A DNA stretch of 25,069 bases, from the NCBI GenBank assembly GCA_023431055.1, contig JAEYXX010000029.1, positions 1 to 25,069 of the forward strand. Direction: 5' to 3'. Below, in pieces: positions 1 through 8,885 of the stretch. The translations under genes were made by a program, and so were the position numbers. The notes under the pieces were generated by a model that was not told the origin of the DNA, did not search any database, and was given only the letters and a program-made list of their open reading frames with translations. Positions within the stretch are counted from its first letter, which is position 1. The number at the start of each line of letters is the position of its first letter. The stretch is from Pseudomonadota bacterium (GTDB taxonomy: Bacteria; Pseudomonadota; Gammaproteobacteria; Pseudomonadales; Pseudomonadaceae).

Positions 1-361
1 TCGGCGACTGGTACTTCAGCTCCGCCAGGGTGATGGTCAGCTGCGGCGCATTGTAGGCATTGGGTGACGGGGTGAAGCCGAGCAGACGCACGGCAGCCTC
101 GGCCTCGGCCTGTAGCTTGGGCAGTACATGCTCGCTGCTCACGCTGATCGAACTTGTTTCCGGATACAGACCGCCGCGGGTACCAAGCACCGGCGAAGAA
201 CGGCCGTCGACCACACGTACCACCACCGGCTGGCCCTGCCCCACCGGGGTCAGCGAACTGGTGAGCTTGGGTTGCGGGGTGAGTTGCTGAGGGCTGAGGG
301 CGCAACCGGCCAGAGTCAGGCTGGTCGCAGCAAGCAAGGCGATCAACGCACGGTGCAGCAT
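1..361 (-). CDS. YajG-type lipoprotein, 3' end outside window
   Basis: The gene reads leftward out of the window, so about 120 N-terminal residues are visible. The protein opens with a signal peptide of about 20 residues ending in the lipobox L-A-G-C, so it should be a lipoprotein, lipidated at Cys21. The mature part (conserved VVVRVVDGR, later LRLLGF-like and LTITLAELKY stretches) matches my recollection of the YajG family, outer-membrane lipoproteins of unknown exact role. Two ATGs exist, at 367 and 361. I chose 361 because the GGAG at about 370-373 is then 8 nt upstream, whereas it would nearly touch the ATG at 367. A TATACT -10-like hexamer sits at 396-401 on the same strand, but I see no good -35. 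Family assignment is moderately sure; lipoprotein status is seen directly. Confidence 0.75.
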   Translation of the reverse strand, partial: MLHRALIALLAATSLTLAGCALSPQQLTPQPKLTSSLTPVGQGQPVVVRVVDGRSSPVLGTRGGLYPETSSISVSSEHVLPKLQAEAEAAVRLLGFTPSPNAYNAPQLTITLAELKYQSP

Positions 362-527
362 GCTCATCTCTCCGAGTGAGGTAAAAGTGGCCGGCAGTAT
401 ACCCAGCGCGGCCTGAGGCCGACAGTAGTGCTGGTTAAGACCGCCAGCGGGCCGGTGCGGTTCCTGTCATCAGCCTGTCACCGCCCCCTGGCATAAAGGC
501 AGACGTCACCACGCTGGAGCCTTCGCC

Positions 528-758
528 ATGCTGCTGCGCCGCCTGTTCAGTCGCTCTCGTCCGCTGCGCCATTTCGCCTTGCTCGATGCCCAGGGCATTT
601 GCCGCGCCCTGCGCCAGATGCAGGAGCAACCGAGCCAAGCCGGCTGGGTGGAAGTGCGTGAGCCAAGCCTCTCCTGGCTCGGCGCTCCCCTGCCTGCTGG
701 AGCCCGCATTACGCCGGTCGTCACACACGCACGGGCCGTTCACCCGTTGGCGGCCTGA
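528..758 (+). CDS. Small basic hypothetical protein, 76 aa
   Basis: I do not recognise a domain. The product is 76 residues, Arg-rich at the N-terminus (MLLRRLFSRSRPLRHF) and otherwise without a membrane segment or signal peptide. It is called because a GGAG at 516-519 sits 8 nt before the ATG, it is divergent from the lipoprotein gene, and its composition (WVEVREPSLSWLGAPL) looks protein-like, resembling small conserved Pseudomonas hypotheticals. Overlapping frames on both strands are open too, as is usual in GC-rich DNA, so coding status is not certain. It stands alone, with about 460 bases before mqo. Confidence 0.5.
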   Translation: MLLRRLFSRSRPLRHFALLDAQGICRALRQMQEQPSQAGWVEVREPSLSWLGAPLPAGARITPVVTHARAVHPLAA

Positions 759-1220
759 CCGATGGAAGAATAAAAGTCACGCAGGGGCGATCAATTCCCC
801 TCATTCACCGTTATAATCACGCCCCGATTATAAGGACGTCTCCTGATCGGGCCGCACGACCTCGCCGATGCAACGTCATCGCCCCGCCCCAGAGAGTCGC
901 CCACTTCGCGCTGCCAAGTCTGGCCAGCCGCTTTTAGCCCATATGCAGAGCCGATAGCAGCCATGCATTGCATGTTTTGCACGGGCAGAAGCGCGCCTAG
1001 GCAGTCGAGCTTTTGAGGTTCACCGCTCCAAAAGAGCGTGAAAAAACGGTTTTTACAAACTTCACAAGAGTGTGGCGAACAGATGAACAGTTTTGCGTCC
1101 GCAAACCCCAGCCTTGACCCTCCCCACCGAACGACAGGGCATTACGCCTGAGTCTACCGGTATCGCCCTTACAGGCCGCACGGCCGTCCATCTGGTGCAG
1201 TTTTTCTTGGAGAGAGGTTA
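759..1220. promoter_or_regulatory. Gene-free leader region of mqo
   Basis: No credible gene lies in these 462 bases. A perfect inverted repeat TTATAATC-N7-GATTATAA occupies 811-833; its left arm contains a TATAAT hexamer at 812-817 that could be a -10 box, although no strong -35 precedes it. An A/T-rich stretch around 1037-1065 (near 'gtgaaaaaacggttttt') is a second possible promoter zone. The ribosome site for mqo (GGAGAGAGG) lies at 1209-1217. Regulatory function is inferred from position and symmetry only. Confidence 0.4.
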
Positions 1221-2717
1221 ATGGCGCATAACGATTACCAAAGCGTAGATGTGGTGCTGGTAGGCGCTGGCATCATGAGCGCGACCCTGGGCGTGTTGCT
1301 CAAGGAGCTCAATCCCGGCATCACCCTGGAAGTGGTTGAGCTGCGCGAGTCCGGCGCGGTGGAAAGTTCCAACCCCTGGAATAACGCAGGCACCGGCCAT
1401 GCCGCCCTGTGCGAGCTGAACTACACCCCGGAAGGGGCAGATGGCAGCATCGACATCAAGAAGTCGGTGACCATCAACGCGCAGTTCGAAGAGTCCAAGC
1501 AGTTCTGGGCCTACCTGATCGAGAAGGGCGCGATCAAATCGCCGAAGACCTTCATCAATCCGGTTCCGCACATGAGCTTCGTGCGCGGCAACAGCGGCAT
1601 CGCCTTCCTCAAGAAGCGTTTCGAGGCCCTGCGTCAGCATCACGCATTCACCGAAATGGAATACACCGAGGATCGCGCCACCATCGCCGAATGGGCGCCG
1701 CTGCTGATCCCGGGCCGCGATGCCAGCGAACCCCTGGCGATGACCCGCGTGCAGGCCGGTACCGACGTCAACTTCGGCGCAGTCACCGAGCAGATGCTCG
1801 ATTACCTGACCAGCCAGCCCAACGCCAAGGTCATCTGCAACCAGAAGGTCACCGACCTCAAGCGCGACGGTGAAGGCTGGCTGGTGGACATCAAGGACAC
1901 TCGCTCGGGCGCCACGCGTAAGCTCAAGAGCAAGTTCGTCTTCCTCGGTGCCGGTGGCGGCGCGCTGCCGCTGCTGCAACTGTCCGGCATCCCGGAAGGC
2001 AAGGGCTTCGGCGGCTTCCCGGTGAGCGGCCAGTGGCTGCGTTGCGACAACCCGGAAATCGTCAAGCAGCACCAGGCCAAGGTCTACAGCCAGGCCGCCG
2101 TGGGCTCGCCGCCGATGTCGGTGCCGCACCTCGATACCCGCGTGGTGGACGGCAAGAAGTCCCTGCTGTTCGGCCCCTACGCCGGCTTCACCACCAAGTT
2201 CCTCAAGCACGGCTCGTTCCTCGACCTGCCGCTGTCGGTACGCCCCAACAACCTCGGCCCGATGCTGGCGGTGGCGCGCGACAACATGGACCTGACCCGC
2301 TACCTGATCAAGGAAGTGATGCAGTCCGAAGCGCAGCGCCTGGAAACCCTGCGCGGCTTCTACCCGGAGGCCAAGGCCGAGGACTGGCGCCTGGAAGTGG
2401 CTGGCCAGCGCGTGCAGATCATCAAGAAGGACGCCAAGAACGGCGGCATCCTGCAGTTCGGTACCGAACTGGTGGCAGCTGCGGACGGCACCATCGCCGC
2501 GCTGCTCGGCGCCTCGCCGGGCGCATCGGTGACCGTGTCGATCATGCTCGACCTGATTCGCCGCTGCTTCCCCGAACAGGCCAAGAGCGAAGGCTGGCGC
2601 ACCAAGCTGGACGAGATCTTCCCGGCCATGGCCGATGTCCTGTCCAAGGATGCCGAGCGCTACCATGAGGTGCAGACGCAGTCGAACAAGCGCCTGCAAC
2701 TGGACATACCCAGCTGA
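1221..2717 (+). CDS. mqo: Malate:quinone oxidoreductase
   Basis: This FAD-dependent, membrane-associated enzyme oxidises L-malate to oxaloacetate and passes electrons to the quinone pool, a TCA-cycle step that in Pseudomonas works beside or instead of NAD-malate dehydrogenase. At 498 residues the length is normal for the family. Residues 8-25 form the Rossmann-type FAD motif ([16 protein letters not shown]). The [20 protein letters not shown] block near residues 50-69 and the [10 protein letters not shown] block near 265 are characteristic of Mqo. There is no signal peptide, as expected for a peripheral membrane enzyme. GGAGAGAGG lies 3-11 nt before the ATG. The gene is monocistronic, preceded by a long leader and followed at once by a strong hairpin terminator shared with creA. 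Pseudomonas genomes may carry two mqo paralogues; I cannot say which this is. Confidence 0.97.
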   Translation: MAHNDYQSVDVVLVGAGIMSATLGVLLKELNPGITLEVVELRESGAVESSNPWNNAGTGHAALCELNYTPEGADGSIDIKKSVTINAQFEESKQFWAYLIEKGAIKSPKTFINPVPHMSFVRGNSGIAFLKKRFEALRQHHAFTEMEYTEDRATIAEWAPLLIPGRDASEPLAMTRVQAGTDVNFGAVTEQMLDYLTSQPNAKVICNQKVTDLKRDGEGWLVDIKDTRSGATRKLKSKFVFLGAGGGALPLLQLSGIPEGKGFGGFPVSGQWLRCDNPEIVKQHQAKVYSQAAVGSPPMSVPHLDTRVVDGKKSLLFGPYAGFTTKFLKHGSFLDLPLSVRPNNLGPMLAVARDNMDLTRYLIKEVMQSEAQRLETLRGFYPEAKAEDWRLEVAGQRVQIIKKDAKNGGILQFGTELVAAADGTIAALLGASPGASVTVSIMLDLIRRCFPEQAKSEGWRTKLDEIFPAMADVLSKDAERYHEVQTQSNKRLQLDIPS

Positions 2718-2728
2718 TCAGCAGGTAT

Positions 2729-2758
2729 GAAAAAACCGCCCCTCGGGGCGGTTTTTTT
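2729..2758. terminator. Bidirectional intrinsic terminator, mqo / creA
   Basis: ACCGCCCC-TC-GGGGCGGT is a perfect stem, flanked by six A on the left and seven T on the right. It therefore works in both directions, ending mqo (plus) and creA (minus), whose stop codons lie on either side. Confidence 0.93.
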
Positions 2759-2774
2759 ATGGGCTCCATTCGAG

Positions 2775-3236
2775 CTACTGCTGCCCCCAGGGCAGGATCG
2801 GAATGGCCGTCACCGCATTCTGCGGACTGCCTTCGATCACCCGGTCGCTGTAGACCAGGTACACCAGTGTATTGCGCTTGGCGTCGAAGAAGCGCACCAC
2901 CTGCATGGTCTTGAACACCAGCGAGGTGCGCTCCTTGAACACCTCTTCGCCGTCCTTGAGCTTGCCCTTGAATGCAATCGGGCCGACCTGGCGACAGGCG
3001 ATGGAGGCCTCGGCACGGTCCTCGGCCAGCCCCAGGCCGCCCTTCACGCCGCCGGTCTTGGCGCGCGACAGGTAGCAGGTCACGCCCGACACCTTGGGAT
3101 CATCGAAAGCCTCGACGACGATCTTGTCGTTCGGCCCAACCCATTTGAACACCGTCGACACCTCGCCGATGGTCTCGGCCAGTGCCAGGCCGGGCAGCAT
3201 CAGCAGCCCCAACAACACTCCATTGAACGGACGCAT
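2775..3236 (-). CDS. creA: CreA family periplasmic protein
   Basis: A 153-residue protein with a clear signal peptide ([20 protein letters not shown], cleavage expected before Glu21) and the CreA core: [20 protein letters not shown], then [10 protein letters not shown] and the C-terminal [20 protein letters not shown]. CreA is a widespread periplasmic protein of unclear function; the name comes from the E. coli cre locus, but no creBCD genes are near here. The frame stays open upstream to 3371. I prefer ATG 3236 because AGGAG at 3242-3246 gives 5-nt spacing and the signal peptide then begins cleanly. The upstream extension would be read out of a hairpin mobile element. That element abuts the ribosome-binding site directly, so creA expression may depend on it or on read-through from proB. 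Confidence 0.9.
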   Translation of the reverse strand: MRPFNGVLLGLLMLPGLALAETIGEVSTVFKWVGPNDKIVVEAFDDPKVSGVTCYLSRAKTGGVKGGLGLAEDRAEASIACRQVGPIAFKGKLKDGEEVFKERTSLVFKTMQVVRFFDAKRNTLVYLVYSDRVIEGSPQNAVTAIPILPWGQQ

Positions 3237-3246
3237 ACATGCTCCT

Positions 3247-3387
3247 AGAACCTGTTCACGATTTCGCGAGCTAGTGCCATACAAGACAAAAACAGGCGAG
3301 GAAGCGGAGTGTACTTCTGTACATGAGCATTCCGAGCCTGTTTTTAACGCAGTAGAGCCGACGCGCAGCAAATCGTGTACAGGTTCT
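3247..3387. mobile_element. 141-bp MITE-like inverted-repeat element
   Basis: Outer arms of 18 bp (3247-3264, starting AGAACCTGTTCACG, and 3370-3387, ending ACAGGTTCT) are inverted with one mismatch. Nested inside are 10-bp perfect arms AAAAACAGGC (3288-3297) and GCCTGTTTTT (3336-3345), and a GTAC-TTCT-GTAC centre (3311-3322). It contains no ORF. I recognise the general type as a non-autonomous element common between Pseudomonas genes. The right end overlaps the proB stop codon (TGA on minus, 3389-3387) and the left end touches the creA ribosome site. A clear target-site duplication is not visible. Confidence 0.75.
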
Positions 3388-4505
3388 CAGACGAGGATCA
3401 GATTGTCGCGATGTACCAGCTCCGGCTCATCGACATAGCCCAGCAGCTTCTCGATGGCATCGGACGGCTGGCCGATGATCTTCTGCGCCTCCAAGGCACT
3501 GTAGTTGACCAGGCCACGCGCCACTTCGCGACCGTCCGGAGCAACGCAGACCACCATCTCGCCACGGCGGAAGCTGCCCTGCACGGCCTTGACACCGACC
3601 GGCAGCAGGCTCTTGCGATCCTGACTCAGCGCCTTCACCGCACCGGCGTCCAGCACCAGAGTGCCACGGGTCTGCAGGTGGCCGGCCAGCCATTGCTTGC
3701 GCGCCGCCAGCAGGCCGCGCTCGGGCGCCAGCAGGGTACCCAGGCGTTCGCCGGCCTTGAGCCGCGCCAGCACCTGATCAATGGCACCACCGACGATGAC
3801 GGTGTGCGCGCCGGAACGCGCCGCCAGGCGCGAAGCGCGCAGCTTGGTCTGCATGCCGCCACGGCCCAGCGCGCCACCCACGCCACCGGCCACAGCGTCC
3901 AGCGCCGGGTCGTCGGCACGCGCTTCGAAAATCAGCTCGGCATCCGGGTTGTGCCTCGGATCGGCGGTGTACATGCCGTCGCGATCGGTGAGGATCACCA
4001 GCAGATCGGCCTCCACCAGGTTGGCCACCAGCGCGGCCAGCGTGTCGTTGTCGCCAAAGCGGATCTCGTCGGTGACCACGGTATCGTTCTCGTTGATCAC
4101 CGGCACAACGTCGAGGTCGACCAGGGTACGCAGGGTGCTGCGCGCATTGAGGTAGCGCTTGCGGTCGGAGAGGTCGTCGTGGGTCAGAAGGATCTGCGCG
4201 GTGCGACGGCCATGCTCGGCAAAACTCGACTCCCAGGCCTGCACCAGCACCATCTGACCGATGGCCGCGGCCGCCTGCAGCTCATGCATCGCACTAGGTC
4301 GGCTGGTCCAGCCCAGGCGGCTCATGCCGGCCGCCACAGCCCCGGAGGACACCAGCACCAGCTCGACGCCCTGCTCGCGCAGGGCCACCATCTGCTTGAC
4401 CCACACCGCCATGGCCGCACGATCCAGGCCACGCCCGTCGGCGGTCAGCAGCGCACTGCCGATCTTCACCACCCAGCGCCGTGCGCCGGTCACCTTGTCA
4501 CGCAT
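3387..4505 (-). CDS. proB: Glutamate 5-kinase
   Basis: ProB phosphorylates the gamma-carboxyl of L-glutamate with ATP, the first step of proline biosynthesis, in the cytosol. The product is 372 residues, the full length of the two-domain form. Residues ~8-250 are the amino acid kinase domain, with [10 protein letters not shown] at the N-terminus, the [15 protein letters not shown] block near 50, and PVINENDTV with [12 protein letters not shown] near 140-165. The C-terminal ~100 residues form a PUA domain ([13 protein letters not shown] ... [12 protein letters not shown]). It follows obgE on the same strand, separated by a terminator hairpin, which is the usual pseudomonad order rplU-rpmA-obg-proB-creA. 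The last codons overlap the end of the hairpin element, but the reading frame is intact. Confidence 0.97.
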   Translation of the reverse strand: MRDKVTGARRWVVKIGSALLTADGRGLDRAAMAVWVKQMVALREQGVELVLVSSGAVAAGMSRLGWTSRPSAMHELQAAAAIGQMVLVQAWESSFAEHGRRTAQILLTHDDLSDRKRYLNARSTLRTLVDLDVVPVINENDTVVTDEIRFGDNDTLAALVANLVEADLLVILTDRDGMYTADPRHNPDAELIFEARADDPALDAVAGGVGGALGRGGMQTKLRASRLAARSGAHTVIVGGAIDQVLARLKAGERLGTLLAPERGLLAARKQWLAGHLQTRGTLVLDAGAVKALSQDRKSLLPVGVKAVQGSFRRGEMVVCVAPDGREVARGLVNYSALEAQKIIGQPSDAIEKLLGYVDEPELVHRDNLILV

Positions 4506-4530
4506 GATCTTCCAACCTTAGCCAGAAAAC

Positions 4531-4548
4531 GATGGGGTCCGCCCCATC
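4531..4548. other. Short perfect inverted repeat in the proB leader
   Basis: GATGGGG-TCCG-CCCCATC lies about 25 nt upstream of the proB start. It has no T-run, so it is not an intrinsic terminator by itself. It could fold in the proB leader RNA next to the obgE terminator; any function is unknown. Confidence 0.5.
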
Positions 4549-4551
4549 TAC

Positions 4552-4576
4552 AAAAACGCCGCAATTAAGCGGCGTT
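4552..4576 (-). terminator. Intrinsic terminator after obgE
   Basis: On the minus strand AACGCCGC-TTAATT-GCGGCGTT is followed by a T-run (the A's at 4552-4556 on plus). It lies just downstream of the obgE stop and upstream of proB, so proB is either separately transcribed or reached by partial read-through. Confidence 0.85.
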
Positions 4577-4587
4577 GGAAATTTTGC

Positions 4588-5865
<1,278 letters not shown>

Positions 5866-5902
5866 CTAGCGGATCTGGCAAGCGAACCAAAGATACACAA
5901 AC

Positions 5903-5933
5903 AAAAAAGCCCCGTCCTACGGACAGGGCTTTT
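5903..5933 (-). terminator. Terminator/attenuator between rpmA and obgE
   Basis: On the minus strand a stem of about 13 bp (AAAAGCCCTGTCC / GGACGGGGCTTTT) with one mismatch and a 3-nt loop ends in six T. It closes the rplU-rpmA unit; obgE starts about 95 nt further on. Confidence 0.88.
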
Positions 5934-5948
5934 CCAGCGCGTAGGCGA

Positions 5949-6206
5949 TTAGGCCTGAACGACGCTCACGTAGCGACGGCCGAAAGCGCCCTTCACTTCG
6001 AACTTGACCACGCCTTCGATCTTGGCGAAGAGGGTGTGGTCCTTGCCCATGCCCACGCCGAAACCCGGGTGGAACTCGGTGCCGCGCTGACGAACGATGA
6101 TGTTACCGGCCTTGATGACCTGACCACCGTACATTTTCACGCCAAGGCGTTTACTTTCGGAATCGCGGCCGTTACGGGTAGAACCGCCAGCTTTTTTGTG
6201 TGCCAT
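5949..6206 (-). CDS. rpmA: 50S ribosomal protein L27
   Basis: L27 sits near the peptidyl-transferase centre of the large subunit. The 85-residue product begins [20 protein letters not shown] and contains [14 protein letters not shown] and [12 protein letters not shown], all diagnostic for bL27. It has the proteobacterial N-terminus starting A-H-K-K-A, without the cleaved extension seen in Firmicutes. AGGAG lies 9 nt before the ATG. It is the second gene of the rplU-rpmA operon, with a 37-nt gap. Confidence 0.98.
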   Translation of the reverse strand: MAHKKAGGSTRNGRDSESKRLGVKMYGGQVIKAGNIIVRQRGTEFHPGFGVGMGKDHTLFAKIEGVVKFEVKGAFGRRYVSVVQA

Positions 6207-6243
6207 GAGTCAATACTCCTATAAAGGGATCGGGGCCGACGAA

Positions 6244-6555
6244 TCAGGCCTGGATACCGGTGATTTTGATCTCAGTGAACCACTGACGGTGGCCCTGACG
6301 CTTCATGTGGTGCTTACGACGGCGGAACTTGATGATGCGCACTTTGTCGTGACGGCCTTGCGAAACGACTTCGGCAACCACTTTAGCGCCGTCTACGACC
6401 GGAGCGCCGATCTTAACGTCGTCGCCATTGCCGATCAGCAGAACGCGATCGAAAGTCACGGCTTCGCCGGTAGCGACTTCGAGCTTCTCGATCTTGAGGA
6501 ATTCGCCTTCGGTGACTTTGTATTGCTTGCCACCAGTAACAATTACTGCGTACAT
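6244..6555 (-). CDS. rplU: 50S ribosomal protein L21
   Basis: L21 binds 23S rRNA in the large subunit. The product is 103 residues, the standard bL21 length, starting [18 protein letters not shown] and ending with the typical [21 protein letters not shown] block. The frame is open further upstream to 6648, but ATG 6555 gives the canonical N-terminus and has GGAG 8 nt upstream. It is first in the rplU-rpmA operon, driven by a good sigma-70 promoter at 6694-6722, which leaves a leader of about 130 nt. Confidence 0.98.
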   Translation of the reverse strand: MYAVIVTGGKQYKVTEGEFLKIEKLEVATGEAVTFDRVLLIGNGDDVKIGAPVVDGAKVVAEVVSQGRHDKVRIIKFRRRKHHMKRQGHRQWFTEIKITGIQA

Positions 6556-6693
6556 GGTAAATCTCCGTTGATCCTGCTCACCCAGCGCTTTAGAAAAGTC
6601 GTTATTGGCTGGCATGGCTGCTTGGGGCCGGAAGTGACACCCTTGCAATTGCGTAAGGCAGGGAAATGCCCAGGGGGAAGTTCAGGGTGCGCG

Positions 6694-6722
6694 ATTGTAC
6701 GCAAGCGGCAGGCAAGCTGCAA
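6694..6722 (-). promoter_or_regulatory. Sigma-70 promoter of rplU-rpmA
   Basis: On the minus strand TTGCAG (-35, 6717-6722) and TACAAT (-10, 6694-6699) are separated by exactly 17 nt. Match and spacing are near ideal and the orientation points at rplU. The -35 region borders a 7-bp tandem repeat. Confidence 0.75.
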
Positions 6723-6726
6723 GCCT

Positions 6727-6752
6727 CAGGCTTCAGGCTTCAGGCTTCAGGC
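6727..6752. repeat. 7-bp tandem repeat (CAGGCTT x ~3.7)
   Basis: Three perfect CAGGCTT units (6727-6747) and a partial fourth lie just upstream of the rplU promoter, inside a wider stretch of GCAAGCTGCAAGCCTC-type sequence. Short tandem arrays of this kind can change copy number by slippage. Confidence 0.85.
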
Positions 6753-6902
6753 CAAGCAGTGTGTGAGGCAGCACAGCGCATGGCCAAGCGCTTTTCCGCT
6801 TCTAACCTGCAGCCTGCGGCCTGTAGCCTATGGCCGCTTCCTTGACAGCCCCCACCCTGCCACCTAGCATGCCGCGCAACCTCAAAGGAGCACCAGTCGC
6901 CG

Positions 6903-7871
6903 ATGCAACCCCAGGCTTTCTACCGCGTGGTAGCGGACGATTTCACTGCCGTCGATGGCATCATTCGCCAGCAGGTGGTTTCTCGCGTGCCGCTGGTGGA
7001 AAAGATCGGCGACTATATCATCTCCGCTGGCGGCAAGCGGCTGCGCCCGCTGCTGGTACTGCTAGGCGGCCGTGCGCTGGGCTATCAGGCCGACGACCTG
7101 CGCCTGCTGGCCGCCACCATCGAGTTCCTGCACACCGCCACCCTGCTGCATGACGACGTGGTCGACATGTCCGACATGCGCCGTGGCCGCAGCACTGCCA
7201 ATGCCCAGTGGGGCAACGCACCGAGCGTGCTGGTGGGTGACTTCCTTTATTCACGCTCGTTCGAAATGATGGTCGAGCTCGGCTCCATGCCGGTGATGAA
7301 GATTCTCTCCCACGCCACCCGCGTGATCGCCGAAGGCGAAGTGCTGCAGCTGTCCAAGGTGCGCGACGCCAGCACCACGGAAGAGACCTATATGGAGGTC
7401 ATCCGCGGCAAGACTGCAATGCTGTTCGAAGCCTCGACCCACAGTGCCGCGGCTCTGGCCGGCGCCAACGAGGCGCAGCGCGAAGCCCTGCGTACCTTCG
7501 GCGACCACCTGGGTATCGCCTTCCAGCTGGTCGACGACCTGCTCGACTATAAGGGCGATGCAGCCGAACTGGGCAAGAACGTCGGTGACGACCTGGCCGA
7601 AGGCAAGCCGACCCTGCCGCTAATCTACACCATGCGTGAAGGCACCGAGGAGCAGGCTGCCCTGGTGCGCCGTGCGATCCAGAAAGGTGGCATCGAAGAC
7701 CTGGAAAGCATCCGCGCCGCAGTCGATGCAGCCGGCGCTCTGGATTACACCGCACAGCTCGCTCGCGACTACGCCGAACGCGCCATCGCCTGCCTGGATG
7801 TGCTGCCGACCGGTGAGTACCGCGATGCACTGATCGAGCTGAGCCGTTTCGCAGTCGCCCGCACACACTAA
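6903..7871 (+). CDS. ispB: Long-chain polyprenyl diphosphate synthase (ubiquinone side chain)
   Basis: This trans-prenyltransferase extends farnesyl diphosphate with isopentenyl diphosphate to make the ubiquinone tail (octaprenyl in E. coli; pseudomonads mostly use nonaprenyl, UQ-9). The protein has 322 residues. The first aspartate-rich motif DDVVD is at 84-88 and the second DDLLD at 211-215; both bind Mg-diphosphate. GGKRLRP at 43-49 is the usual substrate-binding block. GGAG lies about 12 nt before the ATG, a rather long spacing. The gene is divergent from rplU, an arrangement conserved in gamma-proteobacteria. Confidence 0.96.
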   Translation: MQPQAFYRVVADDFTAVDGIIRQQVVSRVPLVEKIGDYIISAGGKRLRPLLVLLGGRALGYQADDLRLLAATIEFLHTATLLHDDVVDMSDMRRGRSTANAQWGNAPSVLVGDFLYSRSFEMMVELGSMPVMKILSHATRVIAEGEVLQLSKVRDASTTEETYMEVIRGKTAMLFEASTHSAAALAGANEAQREALRTFGDHLGIAFQLVDDLLDYKGDAAELGKNVGDDLAEGKPTLPLIYTMREGTEEQAALVRRAIQKGGIEDLESIRAAVDAAGALDYTAQLARDYAERAIACLDVLPTGEYRDALIELSRFAVARTH

Positions 7872-7874
7872 GAA

Positions 7875-7940
7875 GTAGCCCGGATGCAATCCGGGAAAGC
7901 CTTACCCCAAACGATTCGCCCCGGATTGCATCCGGGCTAC
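7875..7940. repeat. REP doublet (inverted pair) after ispB
   Basis: Two 21-bp arms (7875-7895, beginning GTAGCCCGGATGC, and 7920-7940, ending CATCCGGGCTAC) are perfect inverted repeats 24 nt apart. Each arm contains its own small palindrome CCCGGAT-GCA-ATCCGGG. This is the REPIN-like arrangement seen between convergent genes in Pseudomonas. Confidence 0.85.
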
Positions 7941-7970
7941 AGGCCGGCGATACATAGCAACAGCTCAAAC

Positions 7971-8000
7971 AAAAACGCCCCGAACCAGTCGGGGCGTTTT
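7971..8000. terminator. Bidirectional terminator, ispB / SDR gene
   Basis: ACGCCCCGA-ACCAG-TCGGGGCGT with A5 on the left and T4 on the right forms a perfect stem between the convergent ispB and SDR genes. Confidence 0.92.
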
Positions 8001-8018
8001 GCGTTCAGGCGCAGCCGA

Positions 8019-8777
8019 TTACAGACGCAGGCCGCCGTCCAGCTCCAGGATGCGACCGGTGTAGTAGTCGTTTTCCAGAATGTAGGCCACCGAATGGGCG
8101 ATCTCGGCCGGTTTGCCCATGCGCTTGAGCGGAATGCCCGAGGTCATCTTCTCCAGGGCTTCCGGCTTCATGCTGGCGGTCATCTCGGTTTCGATGAAGC
8201 CCGGCGCCACGCCCGCCACGCGGATGCCGTAGCGCGCCAGCTCCTTGGCCCAGACCACGGTATCGGCAGCGACACCGGCCTTGGCTGCTGAGTAGTTAGC
8301 CTGGCCCATGTTGCCGGCACGGGAGATCGAGGAAATGTTGACGATGGCGCCCTGGTTGCCCAGCTCGATCATCTTCGCCGCCACTTCACGGGTACAGAGG
8401 AACACGCCGGTCAGGTTGACGTCGATCACCGACTGCCACTGCGCCAGGCTCATCTTGGTCATCTCACCGTCCTTGACGCGGATGGTCAGGCCATCGCGCA
8501 GGATGCCGGCATTGTTGACCAGGCCGTTGATGGCGCCGAAATCCTCGGCCACCTGGGCGACCATGTGCGTGACCTGCTCTTCATTGGCCACGTTGCACAG
8601 GTAGGCACGGGCGTCGCCACCAGCGGCCTTGCAGGCTGCCACGGCTTCATCGAGCTTTTCCTGGTTCAGATCGACCAGCGCCAGCCTGGCGCCCTTGGCC
8701 GCCAGGTACTCACCCATGGCGCGGCCCAGTCCCTGGCAGCCGCCAGTGATGATGATGACTTTGTCTTTCAGTTGCAT
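8019..8777 (-). CDS. SDR-family oxidoreductase, FabG-like
   Basis: A 252-residue classical short-chain dehydrogenase/reductase. The nucleotide-binding motif TGGCQGLG is at 11-18 and NNAG at 88-91. The catalytic residues are Asn121, Ser150 or 152, Tyr162 and Lys166 (YSAAK), and the C-terminal PGFIETEMT is typical. Asp36 after the second beta strand (LALVDLN) favours NAD(H) over NADP(H). The sequence is close to 3-oxoacyl-ACP reductases, but the true fabG sits with fabD/acpP, not here, so the substrate is unknown. The sequence CTTGAGGGGATAAAGCG precedes the ATG. It stands alone on this strand, convergent with ispB and divergent from the HugZ-like gene. Confidence 0.9.
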   Translation of the reverse strand: MQLKDKVIIITGGCQGLGRAMGEYLAAKGARLALVDLNQEKLDEAVAACKAAGGDARAYLCNVANEEQVTHMVAQVAEDFGAINGLVNNAGILRDGLTIRVKDGEMTKMSLAQWQSVIDVNLTGVFLCTREVAAKMIELGNQGAIVNISSISRAGNMGQANYSAAKAGVAADTVVWAKELARYGIRVAGVAPGFIETEMTASMKPEALEKMTSGIPLKRMGKPAEIAHSVAYILENDYYTGRILELDGGLRL

Positions 8778-8885
8778 CGCTTTATCCCCTCAAGGTGCAG
8801 CATTTAGCGACCCCGCTGATGCCCGCTAACCGCTATGCTAGGGCGTCTGTCCGTTTCTGACGGATTCTTTGCGAGGAGTCATAAG

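Noticed and set aside
1218..2699. 493-codon open frame on the minus strand
   Set aside because: It is an exact antisense shadow of mqo; composition (His/Ala/Gly/Leu-rich) is typical of reversed GC-rich genes and no domain is visible.
2775..3371. Longer creA start at 3371
   Set aside because: The extra 45 residues are read from the hairpin element and would bury the signal peptide; ATG 3236 has a proper ribosome site.
3375..4568. 397-codon open frame on the plus strand
   Set aside because: Antisense shadow of proB; the latter has complete amino acid kinase and PUA domains.
6727..6752. CRISPR-like repeats
   Set aside because: Units are only 7 bp and contiguous with no spacers; no cas genes in the window.
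6244..6867. Plus-strand frame over rplU and the upstream region
   Set aside because: Shadow of rplU followed by repeat sequence; no independent support.
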